IMG/VR virus record: IMGVR_UViG_3300010354_000047
Location: 1 to 64,000 of that record
Source: a virus
DNA: 64,000 nucleotides
Direction: 5' to 3' (one strand)
In this document: in pieces, positions 7,786-14,505 of the stretch
Layout of the letters: the number at the start of each line of letters is the position of its first letter
Numbering within the stretch: position 1 is the stretch's first letter
The notes under the pieces: generated by a model
Told to the model about the DNA's origin: nothing
Databases searched by the model: none
The model's input: the letters and a program-made list of their open reading frames with translations, nothing else
Program-made: the position numbers and the translations under genes

Positions 7786-7958
7786 CAAGTAACCGCTTAA
7801 CTCGCGCTCAAGTTGAAGACTTTCTTTCGAAGCACAAGACTAAGGAAGCAGCTCTCGAAGTCCTTCAAGACGCTGGTATAGTAGACGAACAAGGCAATCT
7901 GACTCCACCCTACCGACCCTGCACTCCGGATAGAGAGAATGAAAGTGCCCCAGTCTAG
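7782..7958 (+). CDS. Short hypothetical protein
   Basis: 58 aa, starting in the ATGA at the previous stop and overlapping the next gene by 20 bases. It reads as a compact helical peptide (RAQVEDFLSKHKTKEAALEVL) with a Pro-rich tail. The position in an overlapping chain is the main reason to accept it. Confidence 0.5.
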   Translation: MTSNRLTRAQVEDFLSKHKTKEAALEVLQDAGIVDEQGNLTPPYRPCTPDRENESAPV

Positions 7959-8279
7959 ACTCGGAGGGGATGTGAGAAGTAAAATCGTTCTCAACACTCC
8001 TTACACTTTTCGAAAAGTCTTTTACAACGGCGCTACGGGAAGGCAAGTAGCTATTGCCTCCTTCTACTCATACGAACCCGAAGAAGAAATGCCCCATTTC
8101 GTTGAGTGGAGCGACGTCAAAGTGTCTGTTCCCATCGAAGGAAGGGGGGCTGGTGTGTCGAGGTCAAGAGATTTAAGGATGCGGAAAAGATTGCATCCCG
8201 AGAGTGCACTTTCTTAGGGAAAGCTTACAACCGGCTTTTCACTATCCCCTCTGCCCTAATTAACGGGAAATTGTTCTGA
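7939..8279 (+). CDS. Hypothetical protein, frame broken at a G6 run
   Basis: The frame from ATG 7939 stops at 8217 with an Arg-rich, unnatural tail. In the -1 frame after GGGGGG (about 8142-8147) the sequence becomes VEVKRFKDAEKIASRE, then LFTIPSALINGKLF, ending at 8279. One extra G would join them into about 113 aa. Either a -1 slip, a mutation or a sequencing error. The GGGTAAAAC motif follows 7 bases after the stop. Confidence 0.55.
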
Positions 8280-8285
8280 TTCTAA

Positions 8286-8294
8286 GGGTAAAAC
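8286..8294 (+). promoter_or_regulatory. GGGTAAAAC motif (putative late promoter element)
   Basis: GGGTAAAAC 27 bases before the start at 8321. It is followed by a TATATAGA stretch. The same nonamer occurs in intergenic gaps before virion genes elsewhere in the window. Confidence 0.5.
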
Positions 8295-8320
8295 CTTCTA
8301 TATAGACTTAGTACCCTCCG

Positions 8321-8719
8321 ATGCAACACGGAAGTTTTGACCCCTTAGCCGTTCAGAAGTTTATGAAACTTATGGCAGAATCTGGGGAGACCGTAAACGA
8401 AATGTCTTTCTCAGAAGGCGCAGTGAACTTCTCTCGGACTGCGAAGAACGAGTCCCGAAACTTTGTTGCTGACATGAACGAGGTTCGAGGGGAGTATATC
8501 GAGAATTACGACTACACTCGGTGCGTTCGCCCCGACGGCACAGTGTATGGCAGTCGCGGAAAGTGTAAGAAGGGGGTGGAGCAGGCTAAATCGACCGATG
8601 AAGCCGCTGAGGAGAAAAAGAGAGACATGGAAGAGAACGACGCCCTTACAAAACTACAAGGAATGCTCCCGAAAGGTGAGAAGATTGTAATGCGGTCAGG
8701 AAAAGTTTTTGGAGAATAA
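8321..8719 (+). CDS. DFTRC-module protein 1
   Basis: 132 aa. Residues 64-87 contain YDYTRCVRPDGTVYG followed by GKCKKG, the module shared with the next gene and the gene at 9723. The rest is charged and helical, with a lysine/glutamate-rich C-terminal half. It lies right behind a GGGTAAAAC motif, so it is probably expressed with virion genes. Function unknown. Confidence 0.65.
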   Translation: MQHGSFDPLAVQKFMKLMAESGETVNEMSFSEGAVNFSRTAKNESRNFVADMNEVRGEYIENYDYTRCVRPDGTVYGSRGKCKKGVEQAKSTDEAAEEKKRDMEENDALTKLQGMLPKGEKIVMRSGKVFGE

Positions 8720-8730
8720 GGAAAAGTCAC

Positions 8731-9366
8731 ATGACGAACAAAAGACTTTTTGACTTCACTCGTTGTGAGAGACCGGACGGATCTTCCTATGGTACTCGCG
8801 GAAAGTGTCGAAAAGGTGTGGAAGCTAAAAAGAGGGAGGATTTCCCTTATAAGGTTGCCGTCACTCAGGGCAGATTCAACATTCCTCACTCGGGGCACGC
8901 AAAACTAATCGCTCACATGCTTGAGAAAGCCCCAGTTGCCTACGTAGTCTTCGGGAAAGGTGAGAAAAATGTGAACAAGGACTTTCGAGCTCAGATGCTT
9001 CGAGCAGTTTTGAGAAAGGAGGGTGTGGATACATCTCGCGTCAAGTTCATACAGGGTTCACACGTCGCTTCGACTCTGAAAGGTCTCGCTGAGGGAGAGG
9101 GAAAGGAAAACGTCCTTTTCATGCTCGGGAAAGATCAGCAAAAGTTCATGGACTCTCTAGGAAAATCCACAGGAGTTAAGACAGGAGCTGTGCCAAGAAC
9201 GACTGAAGGAGCAAGCTCCTCCAGAATTCGAAAGTTGATCGACGAAGGTGATCTCGAATCCCTCTCAAAAGAGATGAACGGGGACCCTTACCTGATTCGA
9301 CTTGCTCAGATAGCTCGAAAACTCGAGAAAAACGAATTTTCAGAAAAGTTCAACAACCACGATTGA
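8731..9366 (+). CDS. DFTRC-module nucleotidyltransferase (cytidylyltransferase fold)
   Basis: 211 aa. Residues 7-29 are the shared module (FDFTRCERPDGSSYG, GKCRKG). From residue 40 comes a Rossmann-like nucleotidyltransferase: VAVTQGRFNIPHSGHAKLI holds the HxGH-type motif, and SSSRIRKLI near residue 162 corresponds to the ISSTxIR motif. These two motifs mark the NMN/pantetheine-phosphate/glycerol-3-phosphate nucleotidyltransferase superfamily. The substrate cannot be read from the sequence. The added N-terminal module is the odd part and may direct the enzyme to the particle. Confidence 0.8.
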   Translation: MTNKRLFDFTRCERPDGSSYGTRGKCRKGVEAKKREDFPYKVAVTQGRFNIPHSGHAKLIAHMLEKAPVAYVVFGKGEKNVNKDFRAQMLRAVLRKEGVDTSRVKFIQGSHVASTLKGLAEGEGKENVLFMLGKDQQKFMDSLGKSTGVKTGAVPRTTEGASSSRIRKLIDEGDLESLSKEMNGDPYLIRLAQIARKLEKNEFSEKFNNHD

Positions 9367-9368
9367 CC

Positions 9369-9683
9369 ATGCTTTCACCTAACTATCGCCTCAAACTTGA
9401 AGGGATTTGCGAAAGGATTGCTCGACATCAGGAAGTGTCACTTGAAGAGATCATTTGGTGTGAGAAACTTGCAGCGGTAAATCGAAGCGCTGCGACTATC
9501 TTGAGACAAGCCCGCCGCCGCTCTGAAAACCCGGAGATGCGGGATGGCAGCCTTGACGATTTCCTGAACCAAATGGACATCGGAAACTTGGGATTTGAAG
9601 GAAGGGGTATCAAGGGGTTTCAAGATCCCGACGATGTGGCAGACTATTTCCGTAACGACCGCAGAAAAGATTGGAGAGACTGA
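9369..9683 (+). CDS. Hypothetical protein
   Basis: 104 aa from ATG 9369, directly after the stop of the nucleotidyltransferase gene. Helical N-terminus (YRLKLEGICERIARHQ) and a C-terminal acidic/basic tail ending DRRKDWRD. Resembles short cyanophage conserved proteins, but no named family. Confidence 0.6.
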   Translation: MLSPNYRLKLEGICERIARHQEVSLEEIIWCEKLAAVNRSAATILRQARRRSENPEMRDGSLDDFLNQMDIGNLGFEGRGIKGFQDPDDVADYFRNDRRKDWRD

Positions 9684-9690
9684 AGGTGAG

Positions 9691-9699
9691 GGGTAAGTT
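9691..9699 (+). promoter_or_regulatory. GGGTAAGTT, variant of the late motif
   Basis: GGGTAAGTT, 23 bases upstream of the start at 9723, close to the GGGTAAAAC consensus. A small hairpin TTAGC-ACAA-GCTAA follows it. Confidence 0.35.
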
Positions 9700-9722
9700 T
9701 GTTTAGCACAAGCTAACCCCTT

Positions 9723-11456
9723 ATGATCGGTAATTTCTCAAGCGAGTCCCTTGAAAGGTACAGAGACCTCTTAAGAGACCTAGTTGAACACGACTTCGGT
9801 GAGGCCTACGACTTCACTCGCTGCGTGAAACCGAGTGGAAAGGTATACGGGACTTCCGGCCGCTGCCGACTTGGAACAGAACAGGCGAAGCAGGAGGAGC
9901 CGAAAGTCGAGAGGCCAAGAGGAAGGTTGACAGCTACGAAGATCGCAAGCCTCACAGACAAACAACTGAAAGTGTTGTCTGAGCACCCTGAGATGCACAA
10001 GTATCAAAGGGAGAGGTTGAAGGCGGAAATCGAAAGAAGAAAGAAGGAAAACGAAGGGACAGAACCCAAAGCCACCAGGGCTCCGAGAAAGAAAAAAGAG
10101 GAGGCTCCTGCTGAGGTCAAGGCTCCCGAAGCCACCAGGACTCCGAGGAAGAAAAAAGAGGAGGGGAGCGACTCCCTTGAAGCTAAGGCCCAACCTAAGA
10201 AGAGAATAACGGATGAGAGGCTGAAGAAGACTTTCGATCAAGCTATAAGAAACCTTGAGAGAATTGATGCGAAGGAAAAAGAGCTAAGGGAAAGCGGTCT
10301 AGACTGGAAGGATCAAAAGGTCAAGGACGTTAACGCTCGAAAAATGAAAGCGATAGAAGTTGTTATCTTACTTCGACAAGCTTACTACGCCGTTAATCGA
10401 GAGGAATTCCTAAAGGCAGCAGGGGAGAGAAAGCGAATTATTGACCAGTCGGATCGAGTCTATCGTGAAGCGAAAGCCGAACTGGAAAAGAGTGGGTTAA
10501 ATCAATTCACTTTACCGAAAGACCATCCAATTAAGAAAAAGTTTGACGAAGCTGAACAAATTCGAGATAGGGCGAATGGAGAGCCGAAACAGAAGCTCTT
10601 TGCTGCGTATTTTGGAGAACCTCTGGAAGTTTCGAAACTTGTGTCAGACGGGGGTGGAAAGGTAGATCCATCGGTTCCTTCCGCCGTTCCTCGGGGAGGG
10701 GCAAGTCCCAAACTGAAAGAGTTTTTGGAAGGGTCTGAGGTTGTTATGGCCTTTAATCCGAGAGGATTTTCAAAATTTGTGAAAGAGGGAGAAGCTAAAA
10801 ATGGCTTCGAATCCGGAACTGGGGGGATCAAGGTCGGGAGAGCGAAGCCCTATCTGGAAGCAAGACGAAGAGGGGAGCAAAACGTTCTAGGCCTCCCCGA
10901 AGACACGGAGCCCAAAGGTCGCCCTGTGTACGCAGCGCTTGAGCACCCTGATAGATCGAAATCCCTTCAAGGGGGCTCCGGAATGCAAATGAGCAATTAT
11001 GGTGGGATCCAAGTTATTTTTGACAACTCGGTGAAAGATCGTTCTACTTTCACTCTTGGGGACTCTCTAGACTACGCCTCTGGACGAAAGATTATGGCGA
11101 GTCCGGTTCGAGATCCAGCAAACTCGAAAAGGTCGGAAGGAGAAGACAGAAAGGTCCAAGTGACTTTCTCGAAAGAGCCTACTCATTCTCAAAACATATT
11201 TGTGAACACCCCCTCCATCGACTTTGCTACCATGTCTCCCGCGTATGTTGAAGCGCAAATTCACGGGGGGTTGCGGTCAGCGGACATTAAAGAGGTGAGA
11301 TATTTTCGAGGGCACGAAATCCCCGCAGCGACCGTGCGCTTACTCCAGAAGCAAGGAGTTAAGATAACAGAACTACCACCCCAAATGAGGGACCTGAAAG
11401 TCTACCCTGACAACCCCAACTTTAAAGACATCACCGCAATTGAACCTGACCGATGA
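9723..11456 (+). CDS. DFTRC-module protein with ADP-ribosyltransferase-like (DUF3626-like) C-terminus
   Basis: 577 aa. Residues 28-52 carry YDFTRCVKPSGKVYG and GRCRLG. Residues 60-165 are a charged linker with two imperfect repeats of KATRAPRKKKEE type. A helical middle follows (165-300). Residues 340-560 resemble DUF3626, a proposed ADP-ribosyltransferase-like fold: RPVYAALEHPDR near 400, YGGIQVIF, STFTLGDS, and YVEAQIHGGLR near 507, whose Glu would be the catalytic acid. By analogy with T4 Alt it could be packaged and injected to modify host proteins. The family call is moderate and the role is inference. Confidence 0.6.
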   Translation: MIGNFSSESLERYRDLLRDLVEHDFGEAYDFTRCVKPSGKVYGTSGRCRLGTEQAKQEEPKVERPRGRLTATKIASLTDKQLKVLSEHPEMHKYQRERLKAEIERRKKENEGTEPKATRAPRKKKEEAPAEVKAPEATRTPRKKKEEGSDSLEAKAQPKKRITDERLKKTFDQAIRNLERIDAKEKELRESGLDWKDQKVKDVNARKMKAIEVVILLRQAYYAVNREEFLKAAGERKRIIDQSDRVYREAKAELEKSGLNQFTLPKDHPIKKKFDEAEQIRDRANGEPKQKLFAAYFGEPLEVSKLVSDGGGKVDPSVPSAVPRGGASPKLKEFLEGSEVVMAFNPRGFSKFVKEGEAKNGFESGTGGIKVGRAKPYLEARRRGEQNVLGLPEDTEPKGRPVYAALEHPDRSKSLQGGSGMQMSNYGGIQVIFDNSVKDRSTFTLGDSLDYASGRKIMASPVRDPANSKRSEGEDRKVQVTFSKEPTHSQNIFVNTPSIDFATMSPAYVEAQIHGGLRSADIKEVRYFRGHEIPAATVRLLQKQGVKITELPPQMRDLKVYPDNPNFKDITAIEPDR

Positions 11457-11725
11457 AAGACTTTTACTATCTTGACGAGCCCGAGTCGATTTCCGGCTCA
11501 GATTTGCTAATCGTTGCAATCAAACGGGATGGCTCGCCTTATGCTCTCAGGAAAAGGGACCACTCTCGAGTGGAACTGTATGACCTGGAAAACTCCTTTT
11601 CCTTGATGCCCTATCTTACTAGACTGGCGGAGGCGGGCGAAGATGTACCCGACTACGGAAAAGTTCAAGAGGCGATTAAAGTTTTCAAGGAACGAGTGGC
11701 GAAAGCCTTGAAAGGGGCAATGTGA
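11453..11725 (+). CDS. Hypothetical protein coupled to the ART-like gene
   Basis: 90 aa, in ATGA overlap with the preceding gene. Acidic N-terminal half (YYLDEPESISGSDLL) and helical basic C-terminus. The tight coupling suggests a partner, chaperone or inhibitor of the ADP-ribosyltransferase-like protein, but no family evidence supports that. Confidence 0.6.
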   Translation: MKDFYYLDEPESISGSDLLIVAIKRDGSPYALRKRDHSRVELYDLENSFSLMPYLTRLAEAGEDVPDYGKVQEAIKVFKERVAKALKGAM

Positions 11726-11764
11726 ACGAGATTGTCGATTTCAACAGCCGGATTAGTAACCGAG

Positions 11765-11791
11765 TTTACCAACCTGGGCTGGCGCTATGCT
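11765..11791 (+). promoter_or_regulatory. psbA promoter
   Basis: TTTACC (11765-11770), 15-base spacer, TATGCT (11786-11791). It fits the sigma70-like consensus found elsewhere in the window and leaves a leader of about 140 bases before psbA. Confidence 0.55.
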
Positions 11792-11822
11792 TATGTCATG
11801 GTTGCGGGGTCCTCCCGCTTCC

Positions 11823-11889
11823 CTTGCCCAACCGAGGCTAGGCAAGTGAAATCCGCCTCTCATTCTGCCTTCACTTCAGGGTGTGAAGG
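11823..11889 (+). promoter_or_regulatory. Structured psbA leader
   Basis: Two hairpins in the psbA 5' leader: CTTGCC (11823-11828) with GGCAAG (11841-11846), and CCTTCAC (11868-11874) with GTGAAGG (11883-11889). They may stabilise the transcript or control translation. Neither is followed by a T tract. Confidence 0.4.
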
Positions 11890-11935
11890 GTTTCGTAACA
11901 CGACCTGTCCCTAGGGTCATTACTAACTCTTTTTA

Positions 11936-13015
11936 ATGGCAACATCTGTTTTACAACGACCAAAGGCAAATACCTGGGAGTCGTTCTGTCAGTGGGTAAC
12001 TTCCACTAACAACCGGTTGTACGTCGGTTGGTTCGGTACGCTCATGATTCCGTGCCTTCTTGCGGCAACAATCTGCTTCATTGTGGCTTTTATTGCAGCG
12101 CCGCCCGTCGATATTGACGGAATACGTGAACCAGTTGCTGGTTCTCTCATGTACGGCAACAACATCATCTCTGGTGCCGTAGTACCAAGTTCAAATGCGA
12201 TTGGATTGCATTTTTATCCAATCTGGGAAGCTGCTTCCCTTGATGAGTGGCTCTACAATGGAGGCCCTTATCAATTAGTTGTTTTTCACTTCCTTATTGG
12301 CGTCTTCTGCTACATGGGTCGTGAATGGGAACTTTCATACCGTCTAGGTATGCGCCCTTGGATCATGGTTGCTTACTCGGCTCCTGTAGCCGCTGCAACT
12401 GCTGTGTTCCTGATCTATCCTTTCGGTCAAGGGTCATTTTCTGACGGAATGCCCCTCGGGATCAGTGGGACCTTCAACTATATGATTGTTTTCACTGCTG
12501 AGCACAACATTCTGATGCACCCCTTCCACATGCTGGGTGTGGCCGGTGTCTTCGGTGGTTCTTTGTTCTCTGCCATGCATGGAAGCCTCGTAACCAGTTC
12601 ACTGGTGCGTGAAACCACTGAGAATGAAAGCCAGAACTACGGTTACAAGTTCGGTCAAGAGGAAGAAACGTACAATATTGTTGCTGCTCATGGGTATTTC
12701 GGAAGACTAATCTTCCAGTACGCCAGCTTCAACAACTCCCGTTCGCTTCACTTCTTCCTTGCAGCTTGGCCTGTGGTTGGAATCTGGTTTGCTGCTCTTG
12801 GAGTTAGCTCCATGGCATTCAACCTGAATGGGTTTAATTTCAACTCCAGCATCATGGATTCGCAAGGTAGGGTGATACCTACCTGGGCAGACATCCTAAA
12901 TCGCGCTAATTTGGGAATCGAAGTTGTCCACGAAAGAAATGCCCATAATTTCCCACTGGACCTCGCTGCTACCACGTCAACCCAAGTTGCTTTAACTGCT
13001 CCTGTGGTTGGCTGA
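11936..13015 (+). CDS. psbA: Photosystem II D1 protein
   Basis: 359 aa, full length for cyanobacterial D1. It replaces the host D1 in thylakoid photosystem II so that photosynthesis continues during infection. Landmarks are present: Tyr161 in the [12 protein letters not shown] loop, the [14 protein letters not shown] segment with His190, the later [14 protein letters not shown] segment, and the carboxy-terminal processing site after NFPLDLA. Residue 130 is Glu (MGREWELS), the form associated with high-light D1 variants. No intron interrupts the gene. A leader with two hairpins precedes it and a terminator follows directly. Confidence 0.98.
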   Translation: MATSVLQRPKANTWESFCQWVTSTNNRLYVGWFGTLMIPCLLAATICFIVAFIAAPPVDIDGIREPVAGSLMYGNNIISGAVVPSSNAIGLHFYPIWEAASLDEWLYNGGPYQLVVFHFLIGVFCYMGREWELSYRLGMRPWIMVAYSAPVAAATAVFLIYPFGQGSFSDGMPLGISGTFNYMIVFTAEHNILMHPFHMLGVAGVFGGSLFSAMHGSLVTSSLVRETTENESQNYGYKFGQEEETYNIVAAHGYFGRLIFQYASFNNSRSLHFFLAAWPVVGIWFAALGVSSMAFNLNGFNFNSSIMDSQGRVIPTWADILNRANLGIEVVHERNAHNFPLDLAATTSTQVALTAPVVG

Positions 13016-13032
13016 TCCTGGTTTAAATCCTG

Positions 13033-13066
13033 ACCTCTGCGGTGAAATACTACCGTGGAGGTTTTT
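13033..13066 (+). terminator. psbA terminator that also masks the next ribosome binding site
   Basis: An 11-bp stem (13033-13043 with 13052-13062, two wobble pairs), loop GAAATACT, then TTTTT. The 3' arm contains GGAGG, the only good ribosome binding site for the ATG at 13067. Read-through transcripts would therefore have that site paired. Confidence 0.75.
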
Positions 13067-13715
13067 ATGTCTAAGCGGCTGACGGTAGAACACTTTGAAA
13101 AGTTGTGCCAAGATCGGAACCACGTTCTGGTTTCTTTCGATGGGTACACAGGTATAAAGTCCGTGTTATCCTTCAAGTTCAACATTTGTGGGCATGAATG
13201 GTCGTCCAGTGCGGCATCTTACAAAAGTAGAAAAACTGGATGCTGGGGGTGCAAAAGAAAGCGATCTCGAACTTCACAAAACTCGTGTGTTCACAAAAGA
13301 GGGCAGGAGAAGGCTATCCATATTAAGATTAGGCAAACCTTCATGGAACAAAGGAATTAAAAGGTCAGTGCCAGGGGGAGGAAGCAAAGAATCCACCTGG
13401 CGTCCAACTCCAGAACAATGAATTCTCCCTGGCACTCTCTACCTCATTCGCTACCTTGATAAATCTGGAATACATTTCAAAATCGGAATCACAAGACGTC
13501 CCCTTTCTGAACGCTTCAAAGCTGGACAATTGATACCTATCCTTCACCTTCACTACGCCACCCTTGGCGAATGTTTCGATCTGGAACAAGCTATACTTAA
13601 GTGGGCAAGAGATAATAACTATCGCTATTCGTCTCCCACGACAACCGAGCTGATTCGCCCTGAAGCCTACAGCGAGGTCTCAAACCGGTTAAAATCCAAC
13701 ACTTTTATTCCCTGA
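13067..13715 (+). pseudogene. GIY-YIG homing endonuclease, frameshifted and with an in-frame stop
   Basis: Read across frames this is one protein. An N-terminal zinc-finger-like part (ICGHEW ... GCWGCK) is followed, after a one-base shift at AAAA (13253-13256), by HKTRVFTKEGRRRLS and GKPSWNKG (NUMOD3-like). A TGA at 13419-13421 comes next, and then in the same frame a GIY-YIG nuclease domain (GTLYLIRYLDKSG, FKIGITRRPLSERF, LEQAILKWARDNNYRYSSP) to 13715. Free-standing homing endonucleases beside psbA are known in cyanophages (F-CphI of S-PM2). The copy looks inactivated, unless both lesions are sequencing errors. Confidence 0.7.
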
Positions 13716-13730
13716 GAAGGGAATAGTTTG
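13706..13730 (+). terminator. Hairpin terminator at the endonuclease stop
   Basis: TATTCCC (13706-13712) pairs with GGGAATA (13719-13725) across TGAGAA, followed by GTTTG. The stop codon TGA lies in the loop. Confidence 0.5.
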
Positions 13731-13784
13731 ATATCTTGGTAGATTAGTCAAAGCATAGCCAAATTGTGTTCATTACTTTCCGGT

Positions 13785-13822
13785 CCCCTCTTTCCTTGCG
13801 CCTACCCCCGAAAGGAAAGGGG
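13785..13822 (+). repeat. Inverted repeat in the 13.73-13.86 kb non-coding gap
   Basis: CCCCT and TTTCCTT on the left pair with AAAGGAAAGGGG (13811-13822) with a two-base bulge. No gene is seen in this gap. The repeat ends at the GGGTAAATA element before the next virion gene, and may act as terminator for upstream transcription. Confidence 0.45.
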
Positions 13823-13828
13823 TAAATA
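13820..13828 (+). promoter_or_regulatory. GGGTAAATA, variant of the late motif
   Basis: 30 bases upstream of the start at 13858 and followed by ACTTATAGGCT, similar in layout to the element at 8286. Confidence 0.4.
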
Positions 13829-13857
13829 GACTTATAGGCTACATCTCGACACAATTT

Positions 13858-14472
13858 ATGGCCATTGATCTTAATGATAACGTTTCCATATTGGCCCCAA
13901 AGCCTACGGACACTCGTTATGGGCCGTATCCAAATACTGAAAGCGCACTTTTAGGTATCCCTTATATTTTCAGATATCTGGGACTGACGGTAGGGGTGGA
14001 AAACTTCGAAGGAGTGACGGACTTTTGGTTTAAAGAGGGGATTGAAGATGAAGATCTCGTCGTGAAAACGACGGGAGGGGGGTCCTTTGCCAATAGCAGA
14101 ATTATTCTCACAAAGTCCACAATCCCCGTGCAACATCTGGACACTGTGAACTTAGAGTTTAACGCTTTTAGGACATATTTGGTCGCGTCATTGGTCCTTA
14201 GCCACCCGTGTAGATTCAGGTCTTATGTAGATAACGAGTCAAGGGCCGACGATGCGGGACGAGGTTTAGGTACAGATCCGGTTGCTGGAATCGGATTGAT
14301 TCTTGAGGTGGTATCCGTAAGCGAGAATTATCGCCAGAAGGTAACCCCATTCGTTCCTGGAGGAAATTTAGACATTCCTGCAGGAAACACCATGTACTGC
14401 TCAGTCACAAATCGTTCCGGAGTAACCCGGCCAATCACAGTGGGAATCGAACTTCTCCAGCTCGAGGGGTAA
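13858..14472 (+). CDS. Putative virion (fibre or baseplate-associated) protein
   Basis: 204 aa. The N-terminus (RYGPYPNTESALLGIPYIFRYLGLTVGV) is of a type found in cyanophage fibre and baseplate proteins. The rest is beta-rich with a C-terminal jelly-roll-like stretch. It follows a late-type motif and precedes a large fibre-like gene. The exact role is not recognisable. Confidence 0.6.
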   Translation: MAIDLNDNVSILAPKPTDTRYGPYPNTESALLGIPYIFRYLGLTVGVENFEGVTDFWFKEGIEDEDLVVKTTGGGSFANSRIILTKSTIPVQHLDTVNLEFNAFRTYLVASLVLSHPCRFRSYVDNESRADDAGRGLGTDPVAGIGLILEVVSVSENYRQKVTPFVPGGNLDIPAGNTMYCSVTNRSGVTRPITVGIELLQLEG

Positions 14473-14505
14473 ACTTAGAAAGAAGAAACCTTTCGATAAG
14501 GAAAA

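Noticed and set aside
10063-10170. Tandem repeat of the KATRAPRKKKEE type as a separate element
   Set aside because: It stays in frame within one gene and is best seen as a protein linker repeat.
11722-11843. GTG-started frame of about 39 codons (VNEIVDFNSRISNRVYQ...) before psbA
   Set aside because: It runs through the psbA promoter and becomes low-complexity Leu/Pro/Cys; more likely leader sequence.
11732-11914. 60-codon frame in the psbA leader
   Set aside because: It spans the promoter and both leader hairpins, lacks a good start and has no coding signature.
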